Below are positions 1-5,703 of a DNA stretch of 6,593 nucleotides, one piece after another. How positions within the stretch are numbered: the stretch's first letter is position 1; the number at the start of each line of letters is the position of its first letter. This DNA is from Chloroflexota bacterium (GTDB lineage: Bacteria; Chloroflexota; Dehalococcoidia; UBA1151; UBA1328). Both the position numbers and the translations under genes were made by a program. The stretch spans positions 1 to 6,593 of the forward strand of contig NYZY01000091.1 in NCBI GenBank assembly GCA_002687335.1. Reading direction: 5' to 3'. The notes under the pieces are model-generated. The model worked only from the letters and a program-made list of their open reading frames with translations. It was not told where the DNA came from and made no database searches.

Positions 1-1
1 C

Positions 2-182
2 AAAAATGGGACCACATGATGATGAAATGGCTGTCGTTGACCAGTTCGGGATGGTGTACGGGGTGGATCGCCTGAGGGTCGCAGATGCTTCGATCATGCC
101 TGATTGCATAAGGGCAAACACGAACGTTACCGTTATGGTGATTGGCGAACGAATAGCAGATCTGATCAAGGAAGGAAAATAG
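2..182 (+). CDS. GMC-family flavin oxidoreductase, C-terminal end (partial)
   Basis: This is the last 59 or so codons of an open frame that enters from the left edge and ends at TAG. The translation reads [20 protein letters not shown], then [13 protein letters not shown], then [19 protein letters not shown]. This is the conserved C-terminal block of GMC oxidoreductases (choline dehydrogenase / glucose oxidase family), usually seen as '[16 protein letters not shown]...NTN...MI-x-E-x-x-AD-x-I'. The Asn of the NTN motif corresponds to the second active-site residue (His or Asn) near the flavin. The catalytic His and the N-terminal FAD-binding Rossmann domain lie outside the window. The family oxidises alcohols to aldehydes or ketones with FAD. 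The substrate cannot be deduced from this fragment. The gene converges on the peroxiredoxin-like gene, with 61 bp between the two stops. Confidence 0.9.
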   Translation, partial: KMGPHDDEMAVVDQFGMVYGVDRLRVADASIMPDCIRANTNVTVMVIGERIADLIKEGK

Positions 183-243
183 TCAATTACAACCCGATTC
201 GTCGACCTGCCAAAATCGTAGCCACATTGACCACAATCCTTAG

Positions 244-726
244 TTATTTTTTCGACGCGCGTTTCGCATCCAGGGATTTGACTACATCCAAAACCTCAAT
301 CACCTTCGGAAGCCGTAATGGGCTTCCGTGACCCTGTGCAAAAGCAAGTTCACCACCTGCGTCGATTACAAACACTTCAGATTTCTGCATAGTTCCCATG
401 AAGGAGGAATCCAGACCATATCGATGATAGATCTTCTTTTCATTATCCGGAACTACAAAACCTCCGAAACCCATAGACAAGGCATACTTCAGAGCCTTCT
501 CCCGCTTTTCAGGAACAACGATCACTATTTCGGCATTTTCTAGACGGAATTTATCCAATGTTCGCCCGAACTCGGACGTGCGCGTTCGGCACTGCCTTCA
601 AAATAACGACCGTACGAAAAAGATCACAACGATCTTTCCCTTGAGGTTTTCTAACTGAATTACCTTTTCGTGTTGTGCCCCCAAATTGAAATTGGGAGCA
701 ATATCGCCAATCATTATTTTATGCAT
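244..726 (-). CDS. Peroxiredoxin-like (AhpC/TSA, thioredoxin-fold) selenoprotein with in-frame UGA read as Sec (U43)
   Basis: Reading from ATG (726-724) to TAA (246-244) gives 160 residues in one frame, interrupted only by a TGA at codon 43 (600-598). The N-terminus MHKIMIGDIAPNFNL and the strand KGKIVVIFFVRSLF are typical of AhpC/TSA thioredoxin-fold proteins. These have a 'GDxAPxFxL' entry, then a hydrophobic strand and an Arg just before the active site. The next residues are TGA-R-Q-C. In Cys homologues of Prx-like proteins this position is CxxC (for example W-C-P-F-C), so the TGA stands for the first, reactive Cys. After the TGA the family pattern continues without a break: TSEFGRTLDKF, then EIVIVVPEKRE, then VVPDNEKKIYHRYGL (the usual 'D-x-x-x-x-x-Y-x-x-YG' segment) and SEVFVIDAGGELAFAQGHGS. 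UGA serves as a normal stop in at least four neighbouring genes, so this is not a reassigned code. A GU-loop hairpin follows the TGA. GTGGAG (735-730) is a short-spaced candidate ribosome site. An alternative ATG lies at 714. Conventional gene finders would report only the 3' part, from TTG at 558, or a pseudogene. Likely role: selenol-based peroxide reduction or thiol-disulfide exchange in the cytoplasm; no signal peptide is seen. Confidence 0.85.
564..590 (-). promoter_or_regulatory. Candidate bacterial SECIS hairpin inside the coding sequence
   Basis: Counting from the base after the TGA, bases 8-14 (gccgaac) pair with bases 27-34 (gttcgggc), with one bulged G. After a G-A mismatch, two C-G/G-C pairs (16-17 with 24-25) close a six-base loop, cacgtc. 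The loop holds GU at bases 21-22. Known bacterial SECIS elements, such as the one in E. coli fdhF, place a GU-containing small loop roughly 16-37 nt after the UGA, on a short stem in the coding region that SelB recognises. Both the position and the loop content fit. The fold was worked out by hand, with no energy calculation. The same bases also code for the conserved CRTRTSEFGR segment. Confidence 0.68.
598..600 (-). other. In-frame TGA, predicted selenocysteine codon (Sec43)
   Basis: The TGA falls in the motif R-S-L-F-U-R-Q-C of the peroxiredoxin-like gene, three residues before a Cys, forming a UxxC redox motif. The codons on both sides keep the family sequence in frame, so a frameshift is not needed to explain it. 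Replacement of catalytic Cys by Sec in CxxC motifs of thioredoxin-fold proteins is an established pattern in bacteria. Decoding would require SelA, SelB, SelD and tRNA-Sec encoded elsewhere in the genome; none is in this window. Confidence 0.82.
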
Positions 727-872
727 AGTCTCCACGTCAATTAACCGTCTGAATCGATGGCACTTAATTTACGATATATCACCCTAAGGATTTGCGGACT
801 CAGCCATACTGTCTTACCTTACGGTCTTGTTTATGGTCGCAAACAGTGAAACTCACAAGAAAGTTAACATCA
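727..872. promoter_or_regulatory. Divergent intergenic region between the selenoprotein and the cysteine hydrolase
   Basis: This 146-bp stretch lies between the divergent start codons at 726 (-) and 873 (+), so it should hold promoters for both genes. It includes an AT-rich segment around 762-780 (taatttacgatatatc) that could supply -10 elements on either strand. I found no convincing pair of -35 and -10 hexamers and no strong dyad. In-frame codons extend the hydrolase frame back to a TTG at 792, but that extension has no family similarity I recognise. Confidence 0.4.
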
Positions 873-1604
873 ATGGCTTCATTCGAAATAGACTCCCCCG
901 AGACGTTGCAGGACTGGGTCTTTCCTTGGCCTACTTTCGATATTAACTGGGATCGCACTGCACTATGCGTGATCGATATACAGAACTATTTGGCAGATAC
1001 AAACTCAGGGCTTATTGAAATGCTCAATAACCGCATTCCAGAAATGGGGGATTATTACGACCATCGTGTTCAGCGTGTAATGATTCCAAATGCTCGTCGA
1101 CTTATCGATTCATTTCGAAAGCATAACCTTGAAGTCATTTATACACGCCATGGAGCACTTCTGCCTGATAGCAGGGACATGATAAAGCGACGACAACGAC
1201 GTGATGCTGATGCAGAAGACAATACCAGTCGACCAGCTATGTGGAGTGCTGGAAGTTTTGAGCATCAGATTGTTGAGAAACTCACACCCTTGCCACATGA
1301 ATTGGTTATCGACAAGAATTCCTCGAGCCCATTCAACGGAACCGGTATTGACCAACTCTTACACAATTTAAATTTGGAAACGCTTGTGATAACCGGAGCA
1401 GCAACTGATATGTGTGTGGAGACTACCGGTCGAGATGCAGCCGATCGCGGTTATAACGTGATAGTAGTCGAGGACGCCACAGCCACATTCCAGGAGGAAC
1501 ATCATATAGCTGCCCTTTCAGGATTGGCTCGTGTATATACCAAGGTTTGGAAAACGGACCAAGTGCTTGGCAGTCTGGGAGACTCTTTAGATTCAAATGG
1601 GTAA
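873..1604 (+). CDS. Cysteine hydrolase, isochorismatase superfamily
   Basis: The product is 243 residues from ATG at 873. The catalytic triad of the cysteine hydrolase family is visible: Asp35 in CVIDIQNYL, Lys148 in VIDKNSSSPFNGT and the nucleophile Cys181 in ITGAATDMCVETTGRDA, followed by the typical GYNVIVVEDATATF strand. These cytoplasmic enzymes hydrolyse amide or vinyl-ether bonds (N-carbamoylsarcosine, biuret, ureidoacrylate, nicotinamide, isochorismate). The particular substrate is not evident, although the N-terminal extension before the first strand resembles amidohydrolase-type members such as biuret or ureidoacrylate hydrolases. The frame could start earlier at TTG 792, adding 27 residues. 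I prefer 873 because it is an ATG and the upstream residues (basic, Cys- and Leu-rich) look non-coding. The ribosome site is weak (aagaaag). The gene diverges from the selenoprotein gene and converges with trmL. Confidence 0.88.
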   Translation: MASFEIDSPETLQDWVFPWPTFDINWDRTALCVIDIQNYLADTNSGLIEMLNNRIPEMGDYYDHRVQRVMIPNARRLIDSFRKHNLEVIYTRHGALLPDSRDMIKRRQRRDADAEDNTSRPAMWSAGSFEHQIVEKLTPLPHELVIDKNSSSPFNGTGIDQLLHNLNLETLVITGAATDMCVETTGRDAADRGYNVIVVEDATATFQEEHHIAALSGLARVYTKVWKTDQVLGSLGDSLDSNG

Positions 1605-1693
1605 ATGGACCTCCAATCGAATACCGGTTTATGGTTGAACGACCAAACCAGTCTACTTGTGGTTCGATTTCAAGTCCGGATTCCAAATTATTG

Positions 1694-2200
1694 TCAGGAA
1701 AAATACTTTTCAGAACCCTCAGTTTTCAATGGGAACTCATCGCCAATAAATGAGAGTTGTCTCCACATCTCGTACACCACTAACGCAACTGCATTGGATA
1801 GGTTGATACTTCTATTCGATGGCATCATCGGAATTCTGATGCACTTTTCTGGTTTGAACTTCGAAGTAATGCTGACTGGCAGACCTCTGCTTTCTGAGCC
1901 GAATATTACGGTGTCTTCCTCCTGATAATTGATCTCGTGATAGGGAATCTTTCCGTCCAGAGTCGCAGCAAAGATGCGCGTGTGATCAATCGAATCCAGT
2001 AATCCCTGGAATGTCTTGTGGACAGTGACATCGGTCAAGTCGGCATAATCTAGTGATGCCCGGCGTAACCCTCTCTCGCTTAAGGTAAACCCCAATGGTC
2101 CTACAAGATGCAATCTAGATCCGGAATTCGCACATAAACGAATAATGTTGCCAGTGTTCTGCGGAATTTCTGGCTCGGCAAGCGCTACATTCAGGGGCAT
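1694..2200 (-). CDS. trmL: tRNA (cytidine/uridine-34-2'-O)-methyltransferase TrmL (SPOUT)
   Basis: From ATG at 2200 the product is 168 residues, close to the roughly 155-160 usual for TrmL (YibK). The family motifs appear in order: LNVALAEPEIPQNTGNIIRL at the N-terminus, GLRRASLDYAD, then the SPOUT knot motifs VIFGSESRGLP and IPMMPSNRSINLSNAVALVVYEMWRQL. These bind S-adenosylmethionine through the C-terminal trefoil knot. The enzyme methylates the 2'-O of the wobble nucleotide 34 of certain tRNAs (tRNA-Leu isoacceptors in E. coli). Two further in-frame ATGs upstream (2218 and 2212) could extend the protein by up to six residues. I chose 2200 because it matches the family N-terminus and has a GGA about seven bases upstream. 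The stop is TGA. It is a housekeeping gene between metabolic genes, divergent from the GlcG-like gene. Confidence 0.93.
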   Translation of the reverse strand: MPLNVALAEPEIPQNTGNIIRLCANSGSRLHLVGPLGFTLSERGLRRASLDYADLTDVTVHKTFQGLLDSIDHTRIFAATLDGKIPYHEINYQEEDTVIFGSESRGLPVSITSKFKPEKCIRIPMMPSNRSINLSNAVALVVYEMWRQLSFIGDEFPLKTEGSEKYFS

Positions 2201-2253
2201 TCGATAATCCATTTCCATATAAATCGATCTAACAGTTTACTGAGTAATCCGTT

Positions 2254-2321
2254 TTGACTAGCACCTCGTGCCAAAATGGACACGTATAAAAGTTTGTGTA
2301 CAGTTCAAGTCTGCTAGTCAA
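2254..2321. promoter_or_regulatory. 10-bp perfect inverted repeat in the trmL / GlcG-like divergent region
   Basis: The arm ttgactagca (2254-2263) is repeated exactly in reverse complement as tgctagtcaa (2312-2321), with 48 bp between them. The second arm ends 11 bp before the GlcG-like ATG. Each arm begins with TTGACT, a good -35-like hexamer, pointing inward on opposite strands. TATAAA occurs between them at 2285-2290, but its distance from either TTGACT (about 25 bp) is too long for a standard promoter. The layout suggests a two-site operator or regulator half-sites. It could equally form a long stem in the leader RNA. Confidence 0.45.
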
Positions 2322-2332
2322 GGTTGCAATAG

Positions 2333-2734
2333 ATGACTCAAATAACACTAGAAGAATCTAAACTTATTTGCGAAGCTGCGATAAACAAGGCGCAGGAGTT
2401 GGGAATAAAGATTGCGGTTTCAGTTGTAGATTCCACATTGAATCTGGTGACTATGCAGAAAATGGATGGTGCATTAATACTGGCTATTGACGGAAGTAAA
2501 GGGAAAGCTGTGGCATCGGTGATATTTGGCCAACCCACGGGCGAATTAGAAGAAAGGTCTAAAAGGCCTACATTCCGCGCCCTTGAAATACAGTGGGGCG
2601 GACGATTCGTGATGGGCCAAGGCGCTATTCCTATCATCAAAGACGGCGAAGTGATAGGAGCCTGTGGCGTAGGAGGTGGCACTCCCGAAGAAGATGAAAC
2701 GTGCGCAGCAAGTGGAATATCCACCTTGCAATAA
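2333..2734 (+). CDS. GlcG/HbpS family protein (DUF336, heme-binding-like)
   Basis: The product is 133 residues and matches the usual length of single-domain GlcG/HbpS proteins. Visible family features are an N-terminal helix (TLEESKLICEAAINKAQELG), the strand IAVSVVDSTLNLV, the segment LAIDGSKGKAVASV around residues 50-63, and the Gly-rich C-terminal part GGRFVMGQGAIPIIKDGEVIGACGVGGG followed by EEDE. HbpS of Streptomyces binds heme and senses redox stress. GlcG and its relatives occur beside glycolate, diol or other catabolic genes, mostly without an assigned biochemical role. Here the gene precedes the alcohol dehydrogenase by 53 bp on the same strand, so a joint transcript and a role tied to that oxidation are plausible. 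The ribosome site is weak (aagg, nine bases upstream). No signal peptide is seen, so it should be cytoplasmic. Confidence 0.88.
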   Translation: MTQITLEESKLICEAAINKAQELGIKIAVSVVDSTLNLVTMQKMDGALILAIDGSKGKAVASVIFGQPTGELEERSKRPTFRALEIQWGGRFVMGQGAIPIIKDGEVIGACGVGGGTPEEDETCAASGISTLQ

Positions 2735-2787
2735 ATTATGATCCTGAGAAAAATATTCCTGCAACGTTGAAGAAAGGTCACCGAAAC

Positions 2788-3876
2788 ATGAGATCCGCGA
2801 TATTGATTGAACCTCATCAACCATTGTTGATTGATGAATTAGATCTCCAAAGCCCAAAAAATGGAGAAGTGCTAGTCGACATGGTTGGAGCGGGTGTATG
2901 TCATAGCGATTACCACTATGTAGACGGTCATATCAAGCCCCGAAAGTTACCACTTGTTATGGGTCACGAGGGCTCGGGGATCGTAGAACAAGTTGGTACA
3001 GGCGTCACTTCGATCAATCCAGGTGATAAGGTGATTTTTTCGATGGATGCTATGTGCGGATTTTGTAGAAATTGCACGAATGGATTTCCAACTCTTTGCG
3101 AAACTTATGGCCGAACCGTAACTATGCCTGATGGTACTAATAGATTTAGCAAAAATGGTGAGCCCGTATACCAATCCAATGGCGTAGGAACCTACACCGA
3201 AAAAACTGTTGTTCCTGCCGATACGGTGGTCAAAGTATCTGACGACACTCCTCTCGAAAAAGCTTGTCTCATAGGTTGTGCTGTGATAACTGGAATAGGA
3301 ACAGTCGTTAATCGCGCCAAAGTCGAAAAAGGGTCGTCTGTAGCTGTTTTTGGATGTGGTGGAGTGGGCCTGAATGTGATTCAGGGATCCGTCTTTGCCT
3401 CCGCATCTACGATCGTTGCAGTAGACACCAATGATTTTAAGCTTGAAAAATCCAAGGAAATGGGTGCGACTCATCTGATCAACTCAACAAAAAATGACCC
3501 AGTAGAGGCCATACTTGAAATCACTAAAGGCGGTGTTGATTACGCTTTTGAAGTAGTTGGATTCCCTGAAATATTGACTCAGGCATTTAAATCCACCAGA
3601 CCGGGAGGTACAGCGGTAATGGTTGGAGTTCAGCCTCCTGACGCTCGAGTTTCAATAGATTGTTCTGATTTACTTATGGATCGTGGACTGATTGGTGCAT
3701 ATCACGGGACGGCCAGACCTCGAGTCGATTTTCAATGGCTTCTAGATTTATATAGAAATAATCGGTTGAACTTAGACGGCTTAATTACAAAATACAGACC
3801 ATTAGAGGAGGTCAACGAAGCCTTCGAAGATATGAACAAGGGACTGGTAGCCAGGTCAATTCTCACGTTCAAGTAA
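2788..3876 (+). CDS. Zinc-dependent alcohol dehydrogenase (MDR superfamily, NAD(P)-linked)
   Basis: The product is 362 residues from ATG at 2788. Catalytic zinc ligands are Cys38 (GVCHSDYH), His60-Glu61 (GHEGSG) and Cys164 (GCAVITG). The structural zinc lobe has Cys90, Cys93, Cys96 and Cys104 in CGFCRNCTNGFPTLC. The coenzyme fold shows GCGGVG (189-194), and Asp213 at the end of the second strand (VAVDTND) favours NAD over NADP. The segment PDGTNRFSKNGEPVYQ followed by GVGTYTEKTVVPADTVVKV is typical of the class III-like and aryl-alcohol branch of zinc alcohol dehydrogenases. The enzyme should interconvert a primary alcohol and an aldehyde; the substrate is unknown. The frame stays open back to 2701, but that stretch overlaps the end of the GlcG-like gene and does not resemble the family. 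AAGG at 2774-2777 is the likely ribosome site. The stop is TAA. Confidence 0.94.
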   Translation: MRSAILIEPHQPLLIDELDLQSPKNGEVLVDMVGAGVCHSDYHYVDGHIKPRKLPLVMGHEGSGIVEQVGTGVTSINPGDKVIFSMDAMCGFCRNCTNGFPTLCETYGRTVTMPDGTNRFSKNGEPVYQSNGVGTYTEKTVVPADTVVKVSDDTPLEKACLIGCAVITGIGTVVNRAKVEKGSSVAVFGCGGVGLNVIQGSVFASASTIVAVDTNDFKLEKSKEMGATHLINSTKNDPVEAILEITKGGVDYAFEVVGFPEILTQAFKSTRPGGTAVMVGVQPPDARVSIDCSDLLMDRGLIGAYHGTARPRVDFQWLLDLYRNNRLNLDGLITKYRPLEEVNEAFEDMNKGLVARSILTFK

Positions 3877-3887
3877 CTGAACCGACA

Positions 3888-3907
3888 TTAACGCGCCAGA
3901 TCGTTAA
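3888..3907. promoter_or_regulatory. Dyad symmetry (6-bp arms, 8-bp spacer) downstream of the alcohol dehydrogenase
   Basis: The sequence ttaacg (3888-3893) and its exact reverse complement cgttaa (3902-3907) flank an eight-base spacer, starting 11 bp after the dehydrogenase stop. No T-run follows, so it is a poor intrinsic terminator. It could be an operator for the downstream cupin gene or a weak RNA hairpin. A 12-bp AT-only palindrome (3919-3930) lies just beyond it. Chance occurrence is possible. Confidence 0.25.
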
Positions 3908-3978
3908 ATTTAGGTTTCAAATAATTATTTAGTCTTCCGAAATGAAAAATTTTATGTACTTGGAGGTCGAAGTACACC

Positions 3979-4398
3979 ATGGCTCACCAGAACATCAAAG
4001 AAAACAGCATCATAATCACCAAACCCGAACACCTCGAGGTAGAAGTCAGTTCCGGAGCTATGAACCGGCTCGCTGGAGTATCTGAACTACTTACAGGGTC
4101 AACCGGAATACATATGGCGATTGCAACCGTTCCACCAGGCCGATGTTCCACCGCCCATTACCATGTGAATTGTGAATCAGCAATTTATGTTTTGAGCGGA
4201 CATGGCGTTTTCTTGTCTGGATCAGGTCTTGAAAAAGAGGAACACATCACCACTGGGGACTTCATCTTCGTTCCACCAGACGCCAATCACCAACCAGTGA
4301 ACACATCTCGAACAGAAAACCTCGTTCTGATCGTCGCCCGGAACGCTCCAGTTGAGATAGTGATCGAATTAGAGGGTATCGGTCGGCAAAATTGTTGA
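3979..4398 (+). CDS. Single-domain cupin protein (Cupin_2 type)
   Basis: The product is 139 residues and contains one complete cupin barrel. Motif 1 is G54-x5-H60-Y-H62-x3-E66, running into YVLSGHG. Motif 2 is G93-D-F-I-F-V-P99 with His104 and Asn108. His60, His62, Glu66 and His104 are the four expected metal ligands, so a metal-dependent (Fe, Mn, Ni or Zn) activity or metal-assisted binding is likely. Such small cupins act as dioxygenases, sugar or hydroxy-acid isomerases, or binding proteins. Nothing here identifies the substrate. The start ATG has GGAGG 12 bases upstream, a strong but distant ribosome site. The gene ends 29 bp before the enolase-superfamily gene, so the two are probably co-transcribed. 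The stop is TGA. Confidence 0.9.
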   Translation: MAHQNIKENSIIITKPEHLEVEVSSGAMNRLAGVSELLTGSTGIHMAIATVPPGRCSTAHYHVNCESAIYVLSGHGVFLSGSGLEKEEHITTGDFIFVPPDANHQPVNTSRTENLVLIVARNAPVEIVIELEGIGRQNC

Positions 4399-4427
4399 AT
4401 AACCAGCTCGATTATTAAGCAGAGACT

Positions 4428-5582
4428 GTGTTGATAATAACCAGACTAGAACCAATAGAGGCTCATGCATGGAGATGGGTGCGTATCCAGACCGATGAAG
4501 GTTTAACTGGGATAGGCGAGCTTCATGGTGGGTCTGGTGGTAGCGGAACAGCGTATGCAGTAATTGCTGCGGTTAGATACATGGAAGAGTATCTAATAGG
4601 TAAAAATCCCTTAAATATCGAAATGCTATGGCAGCACATGTTTCGAAGGCAACTCTTTCGAGGCGGTGCTGACACGATGGCAGCTCTAGGCGCAATCGAT
4701 TGTGCCTTATGGGATATCAAAGGTAAGGTATTGGGGCTACCTGTGCACTCTCTACTTGGGGGAGTCACTAGAAAACGCATACGCCTTTACGTCCATGTTT
4801 TGGGCGAAACCGCAATGGAACTGGCTGAAGATGCAAAGCGACGAGTGGAGGAGGGTTATACGGCAGTCCGCTTTTATCCACTGGGTCGTTTCAACGGCGA
4901 TGAATTCGGAAAAGCGAGCTACACCGGGATCGCCAGGATGGTCGAATCCCGAGTAGCCGCAGTCAGAGATGCAGTAGGCCCTGATATCGATGTGATGATC
5001 GATGTTGTAAATCGCTTAACCCCGTCCGAGGCGTTACTTGTGGCTAGGGTATGCGAGCCGTATAACCTCTTTTTCTTTGAAGACCCAATAGAGCCGGACA
5101 ATCTCGATGCCCAGGCGTACTTCGCTCGCAGGTCTCCGGTACCAATCGCCTCCGGAGAGAGACTCCAGACGCTTTATCAGTTCAGTGATTTGCTTGAAAA
5201 ACAAGCTGCTGCTTTTATTCGTCCTGATATTTCACTAGCGGGAGGGATCAGTGGAATAAAAAAGATTGCTGCAGTTGCAGAAGCCAACTATGTTGGTGTG
5301 ATACCACACAACCCGATGAGCGCTATCGCCACATCCGCGTGCGTTCATCTCGATGCCTCCCTTCACAACGTTCCGGTGCAAGAGTACCCAGGTGATGAAT
5401 TTCAAACTCCAAAAATTGACCTAGTGCCTGAACCGCTGGTGTTTGACAAAGGCTATTTGTTGTTACCTGATAAGCCTGGGCTGGGCATTGAACTTAATGA
5501 CGAAGCCGTTAAGCATTACCCGCCAATATCATTTAATCGCGCCCCCGTTTTCAACTCTGATGGATCCCTTAGAGATTACTGA
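4428..5582 (+). CDS. Mandelate racemase / galactonate dehydratase-like enzyme (enolase superfamily)
   Basis: The 384-residue product begins at GTG, and the N-terminal strand ITRLEPIEAHAWRWVRIQTDEGLTGIGEL matches the capping domain of the family. The barrel has the three Mg2+ ligands Asp192 (VMIDVVNR), Glu218 (FFFEDPI) and Glu244 (IASGER). The His-Asp dyad is Asp267 (RPDISLAGG) and His294 (GVIPHNPMS), as in mandelate racemase and acid-sugar dehydratases. The enzyme should abstract the alpha proton of a hydroxy-carboxylate, giving dehydration or epimerisation of a sugar acid. Two positions are less usual. The residue two after Asp192 is Val, where galactonate dehydratase has His and mandelate racemase has Asn. 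The second-strand base position reads VRFYP rather than KxK. The exact substrate therefore cannot be assigned. The ribosome site is weak. A TTG directly after the GTG is an alternative start. The gene follows the cupin by 29 bp. Confidence 0.93.
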   Translation: MLIITRLEPIEAHAWRWVRIQTDEGLTGIGELHGGSGGSGTAYAVIAAVRYMEEYLIGKNPLNIEMLWQHMFRRQLFRGGADTMAALGAIDCALWDIKGKVLGLPVHSLLGGVTRKRIRLYVHVLGETAMELAEDAKRRVEEGYTAVRFYPLGRFNGDEFGKASYTGIARMVESRVAAVRDAVGPDIDVMIDVVNRLTPSEALLVARVCEPYNLFFFEDPIEPDNLDAQAYFARRSPVPIASGERLQTLYQFSDLLEKQAAAFIRPDISLAGGISGIKKIAAVAEANYVGVIPHNPMSAIATSACVHLDASLHNVPVQEYPGDEFQTPKIDLVPEPLVFDKGYLLLPDKPGLGIELNDEAVKHYPPISFNRAPVFNSDGSLRDY

Positions 5583-5689
5583 GGGATTGCTGAAACACAT
5601 CCTTTAGAAAAACACGGCAAGCAGCAACGTCATTGCTTTGACTTGGAGTGAAAGGCAGGGCGGTAGTAGAACATGAGGGTAACTTCATC

Positions 5690-5695
5690 TATAAA
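5690..5695 (+). promoter_or_regulatory. Possible -10 element for a leaderless cupin transcript
   Basis: TATAAA lies 8 bp before the ATG at 5704, so transcription would start within a base or two of the start codon. No Shine-Dalgarno sequence precedes that ATG, which is consistent with a leaderless mRNA. No good -35 hexamer is present at the standard spacing (TAGAAC is the best). The 121-bp gap to the preceding gene leaves room for an own promoter. This is a weak call. Confidence 0.25.
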
Positions 5696-5703
5696 CACAT
5701 CAC

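Noticed and set aside
244..558. A separate 104-residue gene starting at TTG 558 (-)
   Set aside because: It would begin inside the thioredoxin fold, after the active site, with no ribosome site. It is the 3' part of the UGA-containing gene.
598..600. Reading the in-frame TGA as a nonsense mutation (pseudogene) or as Trp under an altered code
   Set aside because: TGA ends trmL, both cupins and the dehydratase, so the code is standard. The protein after the TGA keeps full family conservation, and the TGA falls exactly at a redox Cys with a GU-loop hairpin following it. A sequencing error cannot be excluded from one sequence.
1626..1649. ggttt...aaacc hairpin in the gap between the hydrolase and trmL as a terminator
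   Set aside because: The stem is only 5+3 bp with a bulge and no T-run on either strand.
1605..1925. Plus-strand open frame of 106 codons after the hydrolase
   Set aside because: It lies largely antisense to trmL, has no recognisable family pattern and no ribosome site.
2338..2857. Long minus-strand open frames (160 and 103 codons) opposite the GlcG-like gene
   Set aside because: They are antisense to a well-conserved family member, and their translations show no domain pattern.
2947..3474. Minus-strand open frame of 175 codons opposite the alcohol dehydrogenase
   Set aside because: Its Ser/Tyr/His-rich, low-information translation is the mirror of the dehydrogenase codons; the plus strand has every zinc ligand.
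5623..5637. agcaa-cgtca-ttgct hairpin after the dehydratase gene as a terminator
   Set aside because: The stem is five base pairs and no T-run follows, so it is too weak to call.
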